A stretch of 64,000 nucleotides of DNA, taken from positions 1-64,000 of the forward strand of contig NZ_JAHWGH010000032.1 in the NCBI RefSeq assembly GCF_019334305.1. The letters run 5' to 3'. The position numbers were made by a program, and so were the translations under genes. The notes beneath the pieces were generated by a model. The model was given only the letters and a program-made list of their open reading frames with translations. It ran no database searches and had not been told where the DNA came from. Position 1 is the stretch's first letter; every line of letters starts with the position of its first letter. Source of the stretch: Rossellomorea orangium (GTDB taxonomy: Bacteria; Bacillota; Bacilli; Bacillales; Bacillaceae_B). Below are positions 18,427 through 27,373 of the stretch, piece after piece.

Positions 18427-19032
18427 TTATGCTGTGAAGGGTTGACCCACTTGGTATGTATCTTCAAGGACAAGGATCCCTTTTTCTTGCGGGGCATCCG
18501 GAAGTGCCAGTTCTTTGGCAGAGCAGATCATGCCTGATGATGCCACTCCGCGAAGCTCTGCATCCTTGATGACCATTCCGCTTGGCATGACTGCTCCTAC
18601 TTTTGCGACAACGACTTTTTGTCCTTTGTCAACGTTAGGTGCACCACATACGATTTGGAGTGTTTCATCCCCAACATCAACTGTACAAATGTTCAATTTG
18701 TCTGCATTTGGATGCTTTTCTTTTTCTGATACAAAGCCGACAACGAATTTCGGTGAGAAGTCTGCTTCCAGTACTTCATCGAAACCGTTCTTCTTGATGG
18801 CTTCATTGATCGATTGAAGCTTTTCATCATTCATGTCGACAGGTCCCACTTCGCTTACATTCATATACTTTGATGCATGGAATAGGTTATATCCAAGTGT
18901 TTTCCCTGTTTTCTCATCGAATAAACGCACAGCGTCTTCTTTTCTTTCGTGAAGAACTTCTCCCTCGAATCCTGGATCGAGTGTAACGATCAGGGTATCA
19001 CCAATGCCTTCCAAGTTGTAAAATACGTTCAT
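18427..19032 (-). CDS. ytpR: YtpR, tRNA-binding-domain protein
   Basis: Protein of 201 residues. The C-terminal OB-fold tRNA-binding domain (about 90-200) resembles the N-terminal part of the phenylalanyl-tRNA synthetase beta chain: [47 protein letters not shown]. The N-terminal part is specific to YtpR. It probably binds structured RNA; no enzymatic activity is established. The ATG overlaps the ytpQ stop (TAATG), and GGGAGAA is 6 nt upstream, so it is coupled to ytpQ. Confidence 0.92.
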   Translation of the reverse strand: MNVFYNLEGIGDTLIVTLDPGFEGEVLHERKEDAVRLFDEKTGKTLGYNLFHASKYMNVSEVGPVDMNDEKLQSINEAIKKNGFDEVLEADFSPKFVVGFVSEKEKHPNADKLNICTVDVGDETLQIVCGAPNVDKGQKVVVAKVGAVMPSGMVIKDAELRGVASSGMICSAKELALPDAPQEKGILVLEDTYQVGQPFTA

Positions 19033-19841
19033 TATTTCTTCTCCCTTTCCTTCTTGCGATTTTTTGCCAAAATGAAGATCGGTTCAAGCTCCCCATCTTC
19101 ATATACAAAGGATAATGCCGTAATCGGGACATTTCCTGTCGTAAAGAAACTCATCGTCATCTGAGCGAGTACATCGTAACCTGTTTCGTTACGGATATCT
19201 CCGATGATCAATACATCCTGGTGCGGTACGGACACTGTCATCTCACCTTGAATATCCTTGCTTACCTGCTTTAAGAAGGCGTCATTCAAAATGCGACTTG
19301 CATCGTATCCATCATTATTGTTCAGAAAATAGAAGACGTTCCCTGCTACTTCATCCTTTTTCATGCCTGTTGGCAGGCTTCTGACATTGAACAGGGCCGT
19401 TTCCTTCATTTGCTCGTGTGTCCACCCTTCGGCCTTTAACATATTCTCATCCAATAGACGATAGGTTTTCCCTAAGTCAACGGCATAGTAGATACGCGTT
19501 TCTGCTGTATGGTCATCTGTCACAAGGGCAAGCCCTTCATTGGATTCAGTTGCAAACGAGGTGGAACGGATGACAGGAAAAACCTTTTTCTGCTTGCTGC
19601 CAAGATCCGCATCGGTTCCCATGACGTTCAAGGCTTCTTCTACATAATAAACCACTTCATCGATGATGGATTTATTATTTTCCTTCCATTTGGATACGAT
19701 CGGGGGAAGGGCAACAGTGATGCCTTTTTTCGTTTCCGTGTTTTCAATCCTCAGTGAATCTTTGTCACGGTCATATGTAAACGTACGATTTGGTTTGTTT
19801 AATCGTTCCTGGAGTATGCCTTTTAGCTTTTTTATGTCCAA
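19032..19841 (-). CDS. ytpQ: YtpQ, DUF1444 protein
   Basis: Cytoplasmic protein of 269 residues, DUF1444 family, of unknown function. It is a mixed alpha/beta protein with conserved blocks [42 protein letters not shown] and [18 protein letters not shown]. The start is TTG with an ideal AGGAGG 7 nt upstream; no ATG is nearby. It shares a transcript with ytpR. A gap of 170 bp with a terminator separates it from ytpP. Confidence 0.88.
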   Translation of the reverse strand: MDIKKLKGILQERLNKPNRTFTYDRDKDSLRIENTETKKGITVALPPIVSKWKENNKSIIDEVVYYVEEALNVMGTDADLGSKQKKVFPVIRSTSFATESNEGLALVTDDHTAETRIYYAVDLGKTYRLLDENMLKAEGWTHEQMKETALFNVRSLPTGMKKDEVAGNVFYFLNNNDGYDASRILNDAFLKQVSKDIQGEMTVSVPHQDVLIIGDIRNETGYDVLAQMTMSFFTTGNVPITALSFVYEDGELEPIFILAKNRKKEREKK

Positions 19842-19966
19842 ATCTGATCCTCCTTTGGTGATACATTTATATAGAAAGTACTGATACTATCTTTTCGCTA
19901 TTCATTCACTTATAACATTTTACATCAAAACGGCGAGATTACAAAAGGATCCTGTTCATTTCGGGC

Positions 19967-20005
19967 AAAAAGAAAAGGGATCCCGTTAACGAAGGGAACC
20001 CTTTT
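19967..20005 (-). terminator. Terminator of ytpP
   Basis: AAAAGGGTTCCC and GGGATCCCTTTT with a 9-nt loop, then TCTTTTT on the minus strand. Confidence 0.85.
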
Positions 20006-20011
20006 GCTTTG

Positions 20012-20329
20012 TTATGAAGCCAGTGTGTTCATAAATTCCTCGATTTGTTCTTTGGATTTCCGGTCCTTGCTTACGAAGCGCCCCAGTTCACGGCCGTCTC
20101 CGTATGCAATAAAGCTCGGGATTCCAAAGATATCGAGCTCAATGCACAGGTCGATGAATTGATCCCGATCTACATATAGGAATGTATAGTCTGAATATTG
20201 ACTCTCGATTTCCGGCAGGATCGGTTCAATGATCCGGCAATCAGGACACCAGTCTGCCGAGAACATGAATACATGCTTTCCGCTTTCTTTCAACTCATGG
20301 AATTCTTCTACTGATTCCAGTTTACGCAT
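20012..20329 (-). CDS. ytpP: YtpP, thioredoxin-like protein
   Basis: Small thioredoxin-fold protein of 105 residues with the active site WCPDC near residue 27 and the cis-Pro loop DIFGIPSFIAY. Probably a cytosolic thiol-disulfide reductase. AGGGGGC lies 7 nt upstream of the ATG. It starts one base after the stop of the EIIC-like gene, so the two are very likely co-translated. Confidence 0.9.
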   Translation of the reverse strand: MRKLESVEEFHELKESGKHVFMFSADWCPDCRIIEPILPEIESQYSDYTFLYVDRDQFIDLCIELDIFGIPSFIAYGDGRELGRFVSKDRKSKEQIEEFMNTLAS

Positions 20330-20330
20330 A

Positions 20331-21362
20331 TTATTTGCCCCCTGTTTCTATCGTCATTTGATTAGGTTTGATCCAACCTAGTTTACGCATATATTCAGAT
20401 AGTAACAGGCTTATGAATGCAGGTCCAACAAAATGCAACAGTAGGATTTTCATTGTGACATCCCAGCTGAACCCCATTGTTTTGAATGTCATGATTTGAC
20501 CGACGAATCCGCTGGTCCCCATCCCTGCTCCGGCTGCATTGTTTTCCATCAGCCAGATGGTCGTGCCGATGGGAGCTAGGATCATCCCCGCCACTGTCGG
20601 CGGAATGAGGATAAGGGGGTTACGGACTATATTCGGGACTTGAAGCATGGAGGTCCCGATACCTTGGGCAAATAATCCGCCCACCCTGTTCTCGCGATAG
20701 CTGATGACGGCGAAGCCTACCATTTGCGCCGCACAGCCGATTGTCGCTGCCCCGGCAGCTACTCCGCTCAAGTCAAGCATGAGGGCGATGGCTGCGCTCG
20801 AAATCGGTGCCGTCAGCGCAAGACCCATGAGGGCCGCAACAAGGATCCCCATGATGATCGGTCTCTGTTCCGTTGCCCAGCTGATCCAGCCTCCGAACAT
20901 GCTCATGAAATCAGCGATTCCCGGTCCGATCAAATAGGCCGTCGTAAACCCTGCAAGGATCGTCACAAATGGTGTAACAATAATATCTACTTTTGTTGTC
21001 TTGCTGACAAGTTTTCCAATCTCCGTGGAAAGGACTGCCGCTACATAAGCTCCGGCAGGTCCTCCAAGACTTGCCCCCGCAGCACCGGTAACCACGGCAG
21101 CGAATAAAACAAGCGGCGGTGCACCGAGACCAAAGGCAATCGCTACTCCAATGGCCGGGCCCATCAAGCTGATGGCAAGCCCACCCATGTCTACGAAGAA
21201 TTCACTTAACCCCGAGGGAAGGGGAAGTTGTTCCCCAATCGTCTTGATAATCAATCCGATGATCAATGAACTGAACAAACCCAGTGCCATATAGCTTAAT
21301 GCATCTATAAAATACGTTCTGGCAGACAACGTAATGCCTTTCTTCTCTAAATATGTTTTCAT
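20331..21362 (-). CDS. EIIC-like membrane protein (PTS_EIIC_2 type)
   Basis: Integral membrane protein of 343 residues with about ten hydrophobic segments and many Gly/Ala/Pro-rich helices (GGLAISLMGPAIGVAIAFGL, VTGAAGASLGGPAGAYVAAV). This fits the lone PTS EIIC-like family; no EIIA or EIIB domain or gene is near, so sugar phosphotransfer is not supported and the substrate is unknown. The ATG at 21362 has GGAG 8 nt upstream; the GTG at 21371 is too close. It is coupled to ytpP by a one-base gap. Confidence 0.8.
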   Translation of the reverse strand: MKTYLEKKGITLSARTYFIDALSYMALGLFSSLIIGLIIKTIGEQLPLPSGLSEFFVDMGGLAISLMGPAIGVAIAFGLGAPPLVLFAAVVTGAAGASLGGPAGAYVAAVLSTEIGKLVSKTTKVDIIVTPFVTILAGFTTAYLIGPGIADFMSMFGGWISWATEQRPIIMGILVAALMGLALTAPISSAAIALMLDLSGVAAGAATIGCAAQMVGFAVISYRENRVGGLFAQGIGTSMLQVPNIVRNPLILIPPTVAGMILAPIGTTIWLMENNAAGAGMGTSGFVGQIMTFKTMGFSWDVTMKILLLHFVGPAFISLLLSEYMRKLGWIKPNQMTIETGGK

Positions 21363-21580
21363 GCACTTCACTCCTCTGTGTACATTTCCTTTTACTAGTG
21401 TAAAGACACATGTTTGTTTTGTCTATCATTTTTGTTCTGAAGAGGATATGTATATTTATTTTCCATGCATGCATGACCGTTTATTCCTATCCATAGAAAA
21501 AAGGCTGTTTTCGCAAAGAGTCTTGCTATTCGCATACAAACTAAGATATACGATGCTCTGTCATTTAAGTTATGGTGCAG

Positions 21581-21702
21581 GAGGGTGAAGGGAACTGCTC
21601 CGCTTTCCACGGACGTTCGACCGAGCCTCCTCAGCAAAAACCGCTTCCGGGGTCTCGGCACGCCCGTTTTCCGTAGGAGTCTACGCAGTTCCCTTCACCC
21701 TC
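21581..21702. repeat. 122-bp element with perfect 18-bp terminal inverted repeats
   Basis: GAGGGTGAAGGGAACTGC at 21581-21598 is repeated exactly in inverse at 21685-21702. The core contains CGAGCCTCCTCAGC and GGGGTCTCGGC. No target duplication or gene is seen. It looks like a non-autonomous palindromic repeat of Bacillaceae. The flanks 21363-21580 and 21703-21855 hold no gene. Confidence 0.85.
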
Positions 21703-21855
21703 TAAAGTAGTCAGTAGTTGACAGAGCAAAATGGTTTGTGACCAGCCGTTTAGTAAGAGTAAAGGACTATTAAATAAAATCAATTACTGTTAAGAATGAA
21801 GAAACAGTGGCATACGTATCTCCACATTCCCTCTGTGATAGTCAAATTTTTGTCA

Positions 21856-22155
21856 GTTGATTCTCGTTGCAGGTGCTCGACTCCTGCAGGAAACGCTGGA
21901 CAGTACGAAAAGCGGAGGCGGCTTGTTTAGCCCCGACAAGCATATGATGAATGGGCTAAGAAGGCGTTCTTTTGCCTTCTTGGGCCATTTAGCTTATGAC
22001 CTCGAGGGGCTAGCCGCCGTAGCTGGACAGGTGAGACCCCGCAGGCGAAGCCGAGGAGGCTCACCGCCAGCCCCGCGGAAAGCGAGCACCTGTAGCGGAA
22101 ATCAACCGCTACTCGCTACATCCAAAAGCAACAATGTTTACGAAAACAGCCAAAA
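21856..22155. repeat. Composite dispersed repeat, copy B, with 24-bp terminal inverted repeats
   Basis: The left end (21856-21879, GTTGATT...GCAGGTGCTCG) and right end (22083-22106, CGAGCACCTG...AATCAAC) are inverted repeats with four mismatches in 24, bounding 251 bp. Inside is a hairpin AAGAAGGC/GCCTTCTT near 21960-21983. The right part 22040-22155 is nearly identical to 1-116. Confidence 0.85.
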
Positions 22156-22190
22156 AAAGACCGATTCTCCATTCAGAAAAGATCCGGTCT
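22152..22190 (-). terminator. Terminator of the 22.2 kb lipoprotein gene
   Basis: AGACCG and CGGTCT pair on the minus strand with a bulged upper stem, followed by seven T. It overlaps the end of the dispersed repeat. Confidence 0.65.
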
Positions 22191-22198
22191 GCTACGAT

Positions 22199-22702
22199 CT
22201 ATTTATGTTTAACTGATGCTGCCATTTTCATCATCATTTCGGCGTTATCCGCCAAGTCTTTCATTTGTGATTGAGTCGTTACTTTCGTTCCACCCACTCC
22301 AACGGTAAGTTCATATTCTTCTGTATCAGGTAATTCCTTAATGACGTAGTATCCTAAGCGGTCGTCTTCTTTGAACGTCCCATTCTTCACGAGACTTTCT
22401 TTGTCATTAATGGCCATTTTATATAGAAGTTCACTATCCTTATCCTCTTGAGGGTTCGTGAAAAGTATAAACGTATCAGAATCTTTTGAAATAATGATAT
22501 TATTAGGAGATTCTTTTTCTATTTCGGCACCGAACGGCAGATAGAAGCTGATATTTCCAGCCTGTTCATCAGCTGCTTCACTTGAATTCAAAGCACCCTT
22601 CACCGCACTTGCAGTCTCCTCTTTTTCTTGATCGATTGTCGTATTGCATCCTGCTAATAAAAGCATAAGAATAAAGAAAATGATCGATGCTTTCGTCTTC
22701 AT
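22199..22702 (-). CDS. Small lipoprotein of unknown function
   Basis: Secreted lipoprotein of about 167 residues. It has a basic start, a hydrophobic stretch and lipobox LLAGC with the lipid Cys near residue 19. A Glu/Ala-rich linker follows, then a compact domain with strands FYLPFGAEIEKE, NIIISKDSDTFILF and GYYVIKELP. I do not recognise the family. Starts at 22702 and 22708 are both possible; 22702 leaves 10 nt after GGAGG, 22708 only 4. Divergent from ytoQ. Confidence 0.8.
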   Translation of the reverse strand: MKTKASIIFFILMLLLAGCNTTIDQEKEETASAVKGALNSSEAADEQAGNISFYLPFGAEIEKESPNNIIISKDSDTFILFTNPQEDKDSELLYKMAINDKESLVKNGTFKEDDRLGYYVIKELPDTEEYELTVGVGGTKVTTQSQMKDLADNAEMMMKMAASVKHK

Positions 22703-22872
22703 CCTCATATTTCCTCCCTTCATGCCTAGGACCTACGCTTATGATACCCTCACAAAGTCCCGATTGACAACCCTTCCAATAAGAAATTATGCCTTTTTCA
22801 TGGGAAAAGTGGTTACATTATCATCCATAGGGTATTTATGATAAGATGACTAAAAACAGGAAGGTGAATAAA

Positions 22873-23319
22873 ATGGAATTTACCGTGTATTTAGCCGGAG
22901 AGATACATAGCTCCTGGAGGAACGAACTGAAAGATAAAGCAAAAGCGCTGAGACTTCCGCTACATTTTGTGGGTCCCATGGAAAATCATGACCGCTCGGA
23001 TTCAATCGGGGAAGAAATCCTTGGTGAGCAGCCAAATAAGATCTTCCGTGATGAAGCTGCCTCACAGATCAATAACTTCCGCACAGAACTGCTCTTGAAA
23101 AAATCGGATGTGGTCGTTGCTCTATTCGGCGAAGAATATAAGCAATGGAACACGGCAATGGATGCCAGCACAGCCCTTGCATTACAAAAGCCCCTGATCC
23201 TCATTCGTCCGGAAAAACTCCATCATCCATTGAAAGAGCTTTCAAATAAGGCGAATGTCACCGTTTCGTCGATTGATCAGGCACTAAAGACCCTTTCGTA
23301 TGTTTTCGAAGAGGAATAA
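22873..23319 (+). CDS. ytoQ: YtoQ family protein
   Basis: Cytoplasmic protein of 148 residues, the same length as B. subtilis YtoQ. It resembles nucleoside 2-deoxyribosyltransferase-like folds (VYLAGEIHSSWR at the N-terminus, KKSDVVVALFGE in the middle, MDASTALAL), but its activity is not established. The start with GGAAGGTG just upstream is preferred over the in-frame ATG 27 bp earlier, which has no ribosome site. Monocistronic with its own terminator. Confidence 0.88.
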   Translation: MEFTVYLAGEIHSSWRNELKDKAKALRLPLHFVGPMENHDRSDSIGEEILGEQPNKIFRDEAASQINNFRTELLLKKSDVVVALFGEEYKQWNTAMDASTALALQKPLILIRPEKLHHPLKELSNKANVTVSSIDQALKTLSYVFEEE

Positions 23320-23328
23320 CGATATTCC

Positions 23329-23366
23329 AAAGAAATCCTGCAGCATCAATGCTGCAGGATTTCTTT
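23329..23366 (+). terminator. Terminator of ytoQ
   Basis: A perfect 18-bp stem AAAGAAATCCTGCAGCAT with its complement and a 2-nt loop, then a short T tract. Confidence 0.85.
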
Positions 23367-23480
23367 ATGCGAAAAAACGTATAAGTTAAAAAGACCTAAA
23401 ATTTTTCACTATTTAAAAATAACATAATATTGGCAATGTATAGTCATTTTATGTTATTATTAACCATTTGCAAACTTTTT

Positions 23481-23509
23481 TTGACTTTAAGAAAATATTA
23501 AAATATTAT
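23481..23509 (+). promoter_or_regulatory. Sigma-A promoter of the peptide transporter gene
   Basis: TTGACT, a 17-bp spacer and TATTAT, 27 bp before the start codon. A CodY-like 15-mer (GACTTTAAGAAAATA, four mismatches to consensus) overlaps it at 23483-23497. Confidence 0.75.
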
Positions 23510-23535
23510 AGTAAAAGAATAAGGGAGGTAGTAAC

Positions 23536-25029
23536 ATGTCATCAATGAATAAACAGAAAATTGTGGATAGTGTCCCTCAAAAAGGATTCTTCGGTCATCC
23601 AAAGGGATTATTCACTTTATTCTTCACAGAATTTTGGGAGCGCTTTTCCTACTACGGAATGCGTGCCATCCTCGTATTCTACATGTACTATGAGGTATCA
23701 AAAGGTGGACTGGGTCTAGAGCAAAATACAGCTTTAGCGATCATGTCCATTTATGGTTCACTTGTGTATATGTCAGGGGTTATCGGGGGCTGGTTAGCTG
23801 ATAGGGTATTCGGTACTTCGAAAGCCGTTTTCTACGGTGGAATATTCATCATGTTTGGTCACATTGCTTTATCATTTCCAGGGAGCTTATCTCTGTTCTT
23901 TGTTTCAATGGTATTGATTGTTGTCGGAACAGGTTTATTAAAACCGAATGTTTCTACAGTTGTAGGTGAAATGTACAGTGAAAATGATACCCGCCGTGAT
24001 GCGGCATTCAGTATCTTCTATATGGGTATCAACTTAGGTGCTTTCATTGCGCCACTGATCGTCGGTAGTCTTATGGAATCGAAAGGTTTCCACTGGGGAT
24101 TCGCAGCTGCCGCTATCGGTATGTTCTTAGGTCTTGTCGTATTCATGCTAACGAAGAAGAACAACCTGGGTCTTGCAGGTACGTATGTACCAAACCCGCT
24201 TTCAGCACGTGAGAAGAAGAAATACGGTTTAATCGTAGGTGCAGTCGCAGTTGCTTTGGCTATCATCTTAGGTACTACAATTCCAGCAGGTTTATTTACA
24301 CTGGACGTATTCATCAATATTGTCGGAATCTTTGGTATCGTCGTTCCAACCATCTACTTTATTGTGATGTACTATAGTCCAAAGACGACAGCAACGGAAC
24401 GTTCAAGGGTCATTGCTTATATTCCATTATTTATTTCAGCCGTTATGTTCTGGTCGATTCAGGAACAAGGATCTACTATTCTTGCCGCATATGCAGACAA
24501 GCGTACACAGCTTGATTTCATGGGGATTTCCATCTCTCCTGCATGGTTCCAGTCACTGAATCCATTATTCATCATCCTATTAGCTCCTGTATTTGCTTGG
24601 ATGTGGGTGAAATTAGGTGACCGTCAGCCATCCATTCCGAAGAAATTCTCATTCGGTCTATTGTTTGCCGGTTTATCTTTCTTAGTGATTCTGTTACCTG
24701 CCCAAATGGGAGGAGAAGATTCACTTGTTAATCCACTTTGGCTCGTGCTAAGTTACTTCATCGTTGTTCTTGGTGAACTATGCTTATCACCAGTCGGTCT
24801 TTCAGCTACAACGAAGCTTGCACCAGAAGCATTCTCTGCTCAAACCATGAGTCTTTGGTTCTTGGCATCTGCCGGTGCACAAGCTCTTAACGCGCAGCTT
24901 GTCCGCTTCTATTCACCAGAAAATGAAACACTTTACTTTGGTTCTATCGGTGGAATGGCGATTGCATTAGCCGTTATTCTATTCTTGATTTCACCTATGA
25001 TCCAAAGAGCGATGAAAGGTGTAAAATAA
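23536..25029 (+). CDS. dtpT: POT-family proton-coupled peptide transporter
   Basis: Integral membrane transporter of 497 residues with about 14 hydrophobic helices. It imports di- and tripeptides with protons. The family motif FTEFWERFSYYGMRAILVFYM near residue 33 includes the ExxERFxYYG signature; GTGLLKPNVSTVVGEMY and FSIFYMGINLGAFIAPL are also typical. It is similar to B. subtilis DtpT, though not at the same locus. GGGAGGT lies upstream of the ATG. Monocistronic. Confidence 0.9.
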   Translation: MSSMNKQKIVDSVPQKGFFGHPKGLFTLFFTEFWERFSYYGMRAILVFYMYYEVSKGGLGLEQNTALAIMSIYGSLVYMSGVIGGWLADRVFGTSKAVFYGGIFIMFGHIALSFPGSLSLFFVSMVLIVVGTGLLKPNVSTVVGEMYSENDTRRDAAFSIFYMGINLGAFIAPLIVGSLMESKGFHWGFAAAAIGMFLGLVVFMLTKKNNLGLAGTYVPNPLSAREKKKYGLIVGAVAVALAIILGTTIPAGLFTLDVFINIVGIFGIVVPTIYFIVMYYSPKTTATERSRVIAYIPLFISAVMFWSIQEQGSTILAAYADKRTQLDFMGISISPAWFQSLNPLFIILLAPVFAWMWVKLGDRQPSIPKKFSFGLLFAGLSFLVILLPAQMGGEDSLVNPLWLVLSYFIVVLGELCLSPVGLSATTKLAPEAFSAQTMSLWFLASAGAQALNAQLVRFYSPENETLYFGSIGGMAIALAVILFLISPMIQRAMKGVK

Positions 25030-25036
25030 TTGTTCG

Positions 25037-25066
25037 AATCCCCTGAAATGATTCAGGGGATTTTTT
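25037..25066 (+). terminator. Terminator of dtpT
   Basis: AATCCCCTGAA and TTCAGGGGATT with a 4-nt loop, then six T. Confidence 0.9.
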
Positions 25067-25071
25067 AGTTT

Positions 25072-25100
25072 AAAAAAGAACCCCATTCAACACGGGGTTC
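25072..25100 (-). terminator. Terminator of the Cys/Arg/Asp-rich gene
   Basis: AACCCC and GGGGTT with a 9-nt loop, then TCTTTTTT on the minus strand. Confidence 0.75.
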
Positions 25101-25108
25101 CATTACTC

Positions 25109-25405
25109 TTACCAGAAAAGTCCACATCCGCAGCGTCTATGTCTTTTGCATCCGCATCGTCTGCGATTATCTTCATCGCCTCTTCTGCCTCTGCATCCTC
25201 TGTTCCGGTCTTCAGCACCTCTGACGTTGTCTCTACCGCATCCACTTCTTCTGCGATCATCATTTGCCCCAAATAAGTTGCATCTTCTTCTGTCCCCAAA
25301 TAGGAATTTATCCCAGTCGCAACAGAAGCGGTTGTCACGGCGATCATCACGACGATCATCATCGCGACGCCCCCCAACTCGGTCGTTACAATAGTTGCAT
25401 CCCAT
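25109..25405 (-). CDS. Cys-, Arg- and Asp-rich small protein
   Basis: A 98-residue low-complexity protein: 11 Cys, and runs such as GGRRDDDRRDDRRDNR and RRRCGCKRHRRCGCG, ending in GLFW. No signal peptide or hydrophobic helix. An excellent AGGAGG lies 9 nt before the ATG at 25405, and a terminator follows the stop, which supports this frame over two overlapping ones. Composition recalls spore coat or exosporium structural proteins that cross-link by disulfides, but that is only an analogy; I do not recognise the family. Confidence 0.7.
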   Translation of the reverse strand: MGCNYCNDRVGGRRDDDRRDDRRDNRFCCDWDKFLFGDRRRCNLFGANDDRRRSGCGRDNVRGAEDRNRGCRGRRGDEDNRRRCGCKRHRRCGCGLFW

Positions 25406-25526
25406 AAATTCTAACCTCCTTAGAAAGAATTTATCAGATAAAAGAAAGTCTGATATACTCCATCCTATGAAGGACCGGTATAATTGGTATGGGCCAAGTA
25501 CCCTCCCGGGGCAAATCATCTTAAGA

Positions 25527-26045
25527 TTATTTTGTTTTGAATTGCCACTGACCGATCAAAAGACCGACCACGTGACGGAACATTTCCTCTCTCGTCAAGA
25601 GACCGTTTGTAAACACACCGATGGCGCCTTCTTTCTTTCGGATTCCCGTTCTTTGAGTATACTCATCCATGAGGGGGCCGAGTTCTTTCCCTGCTCTTAT
25701 TTCATTGCTGATTTCATTCGGGAGGGAAATCCTCGCTCCACCACCGATGATTTCAGTCCCATTCCGGTCTACAAGTGCCCCCCAGTTACATACGAACATC
25801 CCATAGAGGGACTCACTCACTCCACCTTCAAGCCCTATTCCCACATCACTACCCGTGGACTTCAGGACAATTTTGGCGCGATTTAGTGCTCCTTCTATCG
25901 TTTCCTGGTCGGACATGGGCTGCTCACTTACATGCGACTCGGTTTTGAGGCACTCGAAGTGAACCTCGACGTATTGCTCCTGAAAGGCTTTTTTTATGGC
26001 CTGTACTTTTGCGGGGTTGGTCGTTCCGATTGCTACTTTCAACAA
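25527..26045 (-). CDS. DUF84 inosine/xanthosine triphosphatase-like protein
   Basis: About 172 residues, related to the YjjX/DUF84 family, an ITPase-like fold. It begins KVAIGTTNPAKVQAIKKAF and carries SDQETIEGALNRA, VGIGLEGGV and GGGARISLP. Family members hydrolyse non-canonical purine triphosphates such as ITP and XTP. The start is uncertain: AGAGG lies 7 nt before TTG at 26045 but only 4 or 1 nt before ATGs at 26048 and 26051. It follows ytoP behind a terminator. Confidence 0.85.
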   Translation of the reverse strand: MLKVAIGTTNPAKVQAIKKAFQEQYVEVHFECLKTESHVSEQPMSDQETIEGALNRAKIVLKSTGSDVGIGLEGGVSESLYGMFVCNWGALVDRNGTEIIGGGARISLPNEISNEIRAGKELGPLMDEYTQRTGIRKKEGAIGVFTNGLLTREEMFRHVVGLLIGQWQFKTK

Positions 26046-26097
26046 CATCATACCTCTTTTCTCGTCGGGAGCACTTTTTGCCCCCTTATCTCTTTAT

Positions 26098-26135
26098 AAA
26101 AAAGCTGTCTCAGCAATTGAATGAGACAGCTTTTC
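26098..26135 (-). terminator. Terminator of ytoP
   Basis: AAAAGCTGTCTCA and TGAGACAGCTTTTTT pair around a 9-nt loop on the minus strand. Confidence 0.9.
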
Positions 26136-26150
26136 TCTATTTATTCTTCA

Positions 26151-27224
26151 TCAGCTATTCGATTTGATCGTTTCGATGGTCGTGCGGTCACATTGCTTCA
26201 CTAACTTGACGATCAGCTCTTTCGCAGCTGCATAATCGTCTACATGGATCATGGACGCATGAGTATGGATATACCTCGAACAAATACCCACTACGGCACT
26301 CGGAACCCCTTCATTGGACATATGCACTCGTCCGGCGTCTGTACCGCCTTGCGAAACAAAGTACTGATAAGGAATGTCATTGGATTCAGCTGTATCCAGT
26401 ACGAATTCCCTAATGCCCCTGTGAGTCACCATGGAACGGTCGAGGATCCGAAGAAGTGCTCCTTTTCCAAGCTGTCCAAATTCATTTTTATCACCTGACA
26501 TATCATTGGCAGGACTCGCATCCAATGCAAAGAAGATATCGGGATTAATCATGTTGGCTGCCGTCTGGGCACCGCGTAACCCGACTTCCTCCTGAACCGT
26601 CGCCCCGGAATAAAGGGTATTCGGAAGGCTCACACCTTGAAGCTCTTTTAATAATTCAATGGATAATCCGCATCCATAACGGTTGTCCCAGGCTTTGGCA
26701 AGGATCTTCTTCTCATTTGCCATAGGAGTGAACGGGCAGATCGGTACAATCTGCTGACCCGGTTTAATTCCGATCTCACGTGCATTTTCCCGGTCATCGG
26801 CACCGATATCAATGAGCATATTCTTAATATCCATCGGTTTCCTGCGCTGTTCTTCCCCAAGCAGGTGAGGAGGGATACTGCCGATCACACCGGTTATCGG
26901 ACCGTTGTCTGTGATGATTTGAACCCGCTGGGCCAAGAGCACCTGGCTCCACCATCCTCCAAGGGTCTGGAAGCGGATCATGCCATTATCCGTAATCGAT
27001 GTAACCATGAAGCCTACTTCGTCCATATGACCGGCCACCATGACGACTGGATCCTGTTCACTGCCTTTTCTCAATCCGAATATCCCGCCTAATCGATCCT
27101 GTACGATCTCATCAGAGTATTGGGATAATTGTTCTTTCATAAACTTTCGTACACCATGTTCATTACCTGGCGCTCCAGGCAATTCCGTCAATGTCTTAAA
27201 TAATTCCAACGTATCTTGTTTCAT
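26151..27224 (-). CDS. ytoP: M42-family glutamyl/leucyl aminopeptidase YtoP
   Basis: Cytosolic metallo-aminopeptidase of 357 residues (TET/FrvX relatives). Metal and catalytic motifs are visible: [12 protein letters not shown] near residue 62, [13 protein letters not shown] (bridging Asp), [14 protein letters not shown] (catalytic Glu), ALDASPAND and a His in [13 protein letters not shown]. It removes N-terminal residues from peptides, often as a large oligomer. The ATG has AAAAGGGGC 7 nt upstream. Divergent from ytzB. Confidence 0.93.
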   Translation of the reverse strand: MKQDTLELFKTLTELPGAPGNEHGVRKFMKEQLSQYSDEIVQDRLGGIFGLRKGSEQDPVVMVAGHMDEVGFMVTSITDNGMIRFQTLGGWWSQVLLAQRVQIITDNGPITGVIGSIPPHLLGEEQRRKPMDIKNMLIDIGADDRENAREIGIKPGQQIVPICPFTPMANEKKILAKAWDNRYGCGLSIELLKELQGVSLPNTLYSGATVQEEVGLRGAQTAANMINPDIFFALDASPANDMSGDKNEFGQLGKGALLRILDRSMVTHRGIREFVLDTAESNDIPYQYFVSQGGTDAGRVHMSNEGVPSAVVGICSRYIHTHASMIHVDDYAAAKELIVKLVKQCDRTTIETIKSNS

Positions 27225-27373
27225 GTCTTATGCCCCTTTTATATAAAATCTAGAGTATGTATAATCTTATTTTACAGAACTTTCGCACCTCTTACCACCA
27301 ATTGAGATAAAAGCATTTCTCTTTTTGATGTTTTCTTTGATAGAATGTACCTAAGGATAAAAAATTATCGACC

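Noticed and set aside
21857-22216. 119-codon + strand ORF across the composite repeat
   Set aside because: It lies wholly in a dispersed palindromic repeat, has no ribosome site and reads Arg/Pro-rich junk.
25087-25377. Acidic 96-codon frame over the Cys-rich gene, and the + strand frame 25146-25394
   Set aside because: Neither has a ribosome site; the frame starting at 25405 has an ideal AGGAGG and a following terminator.
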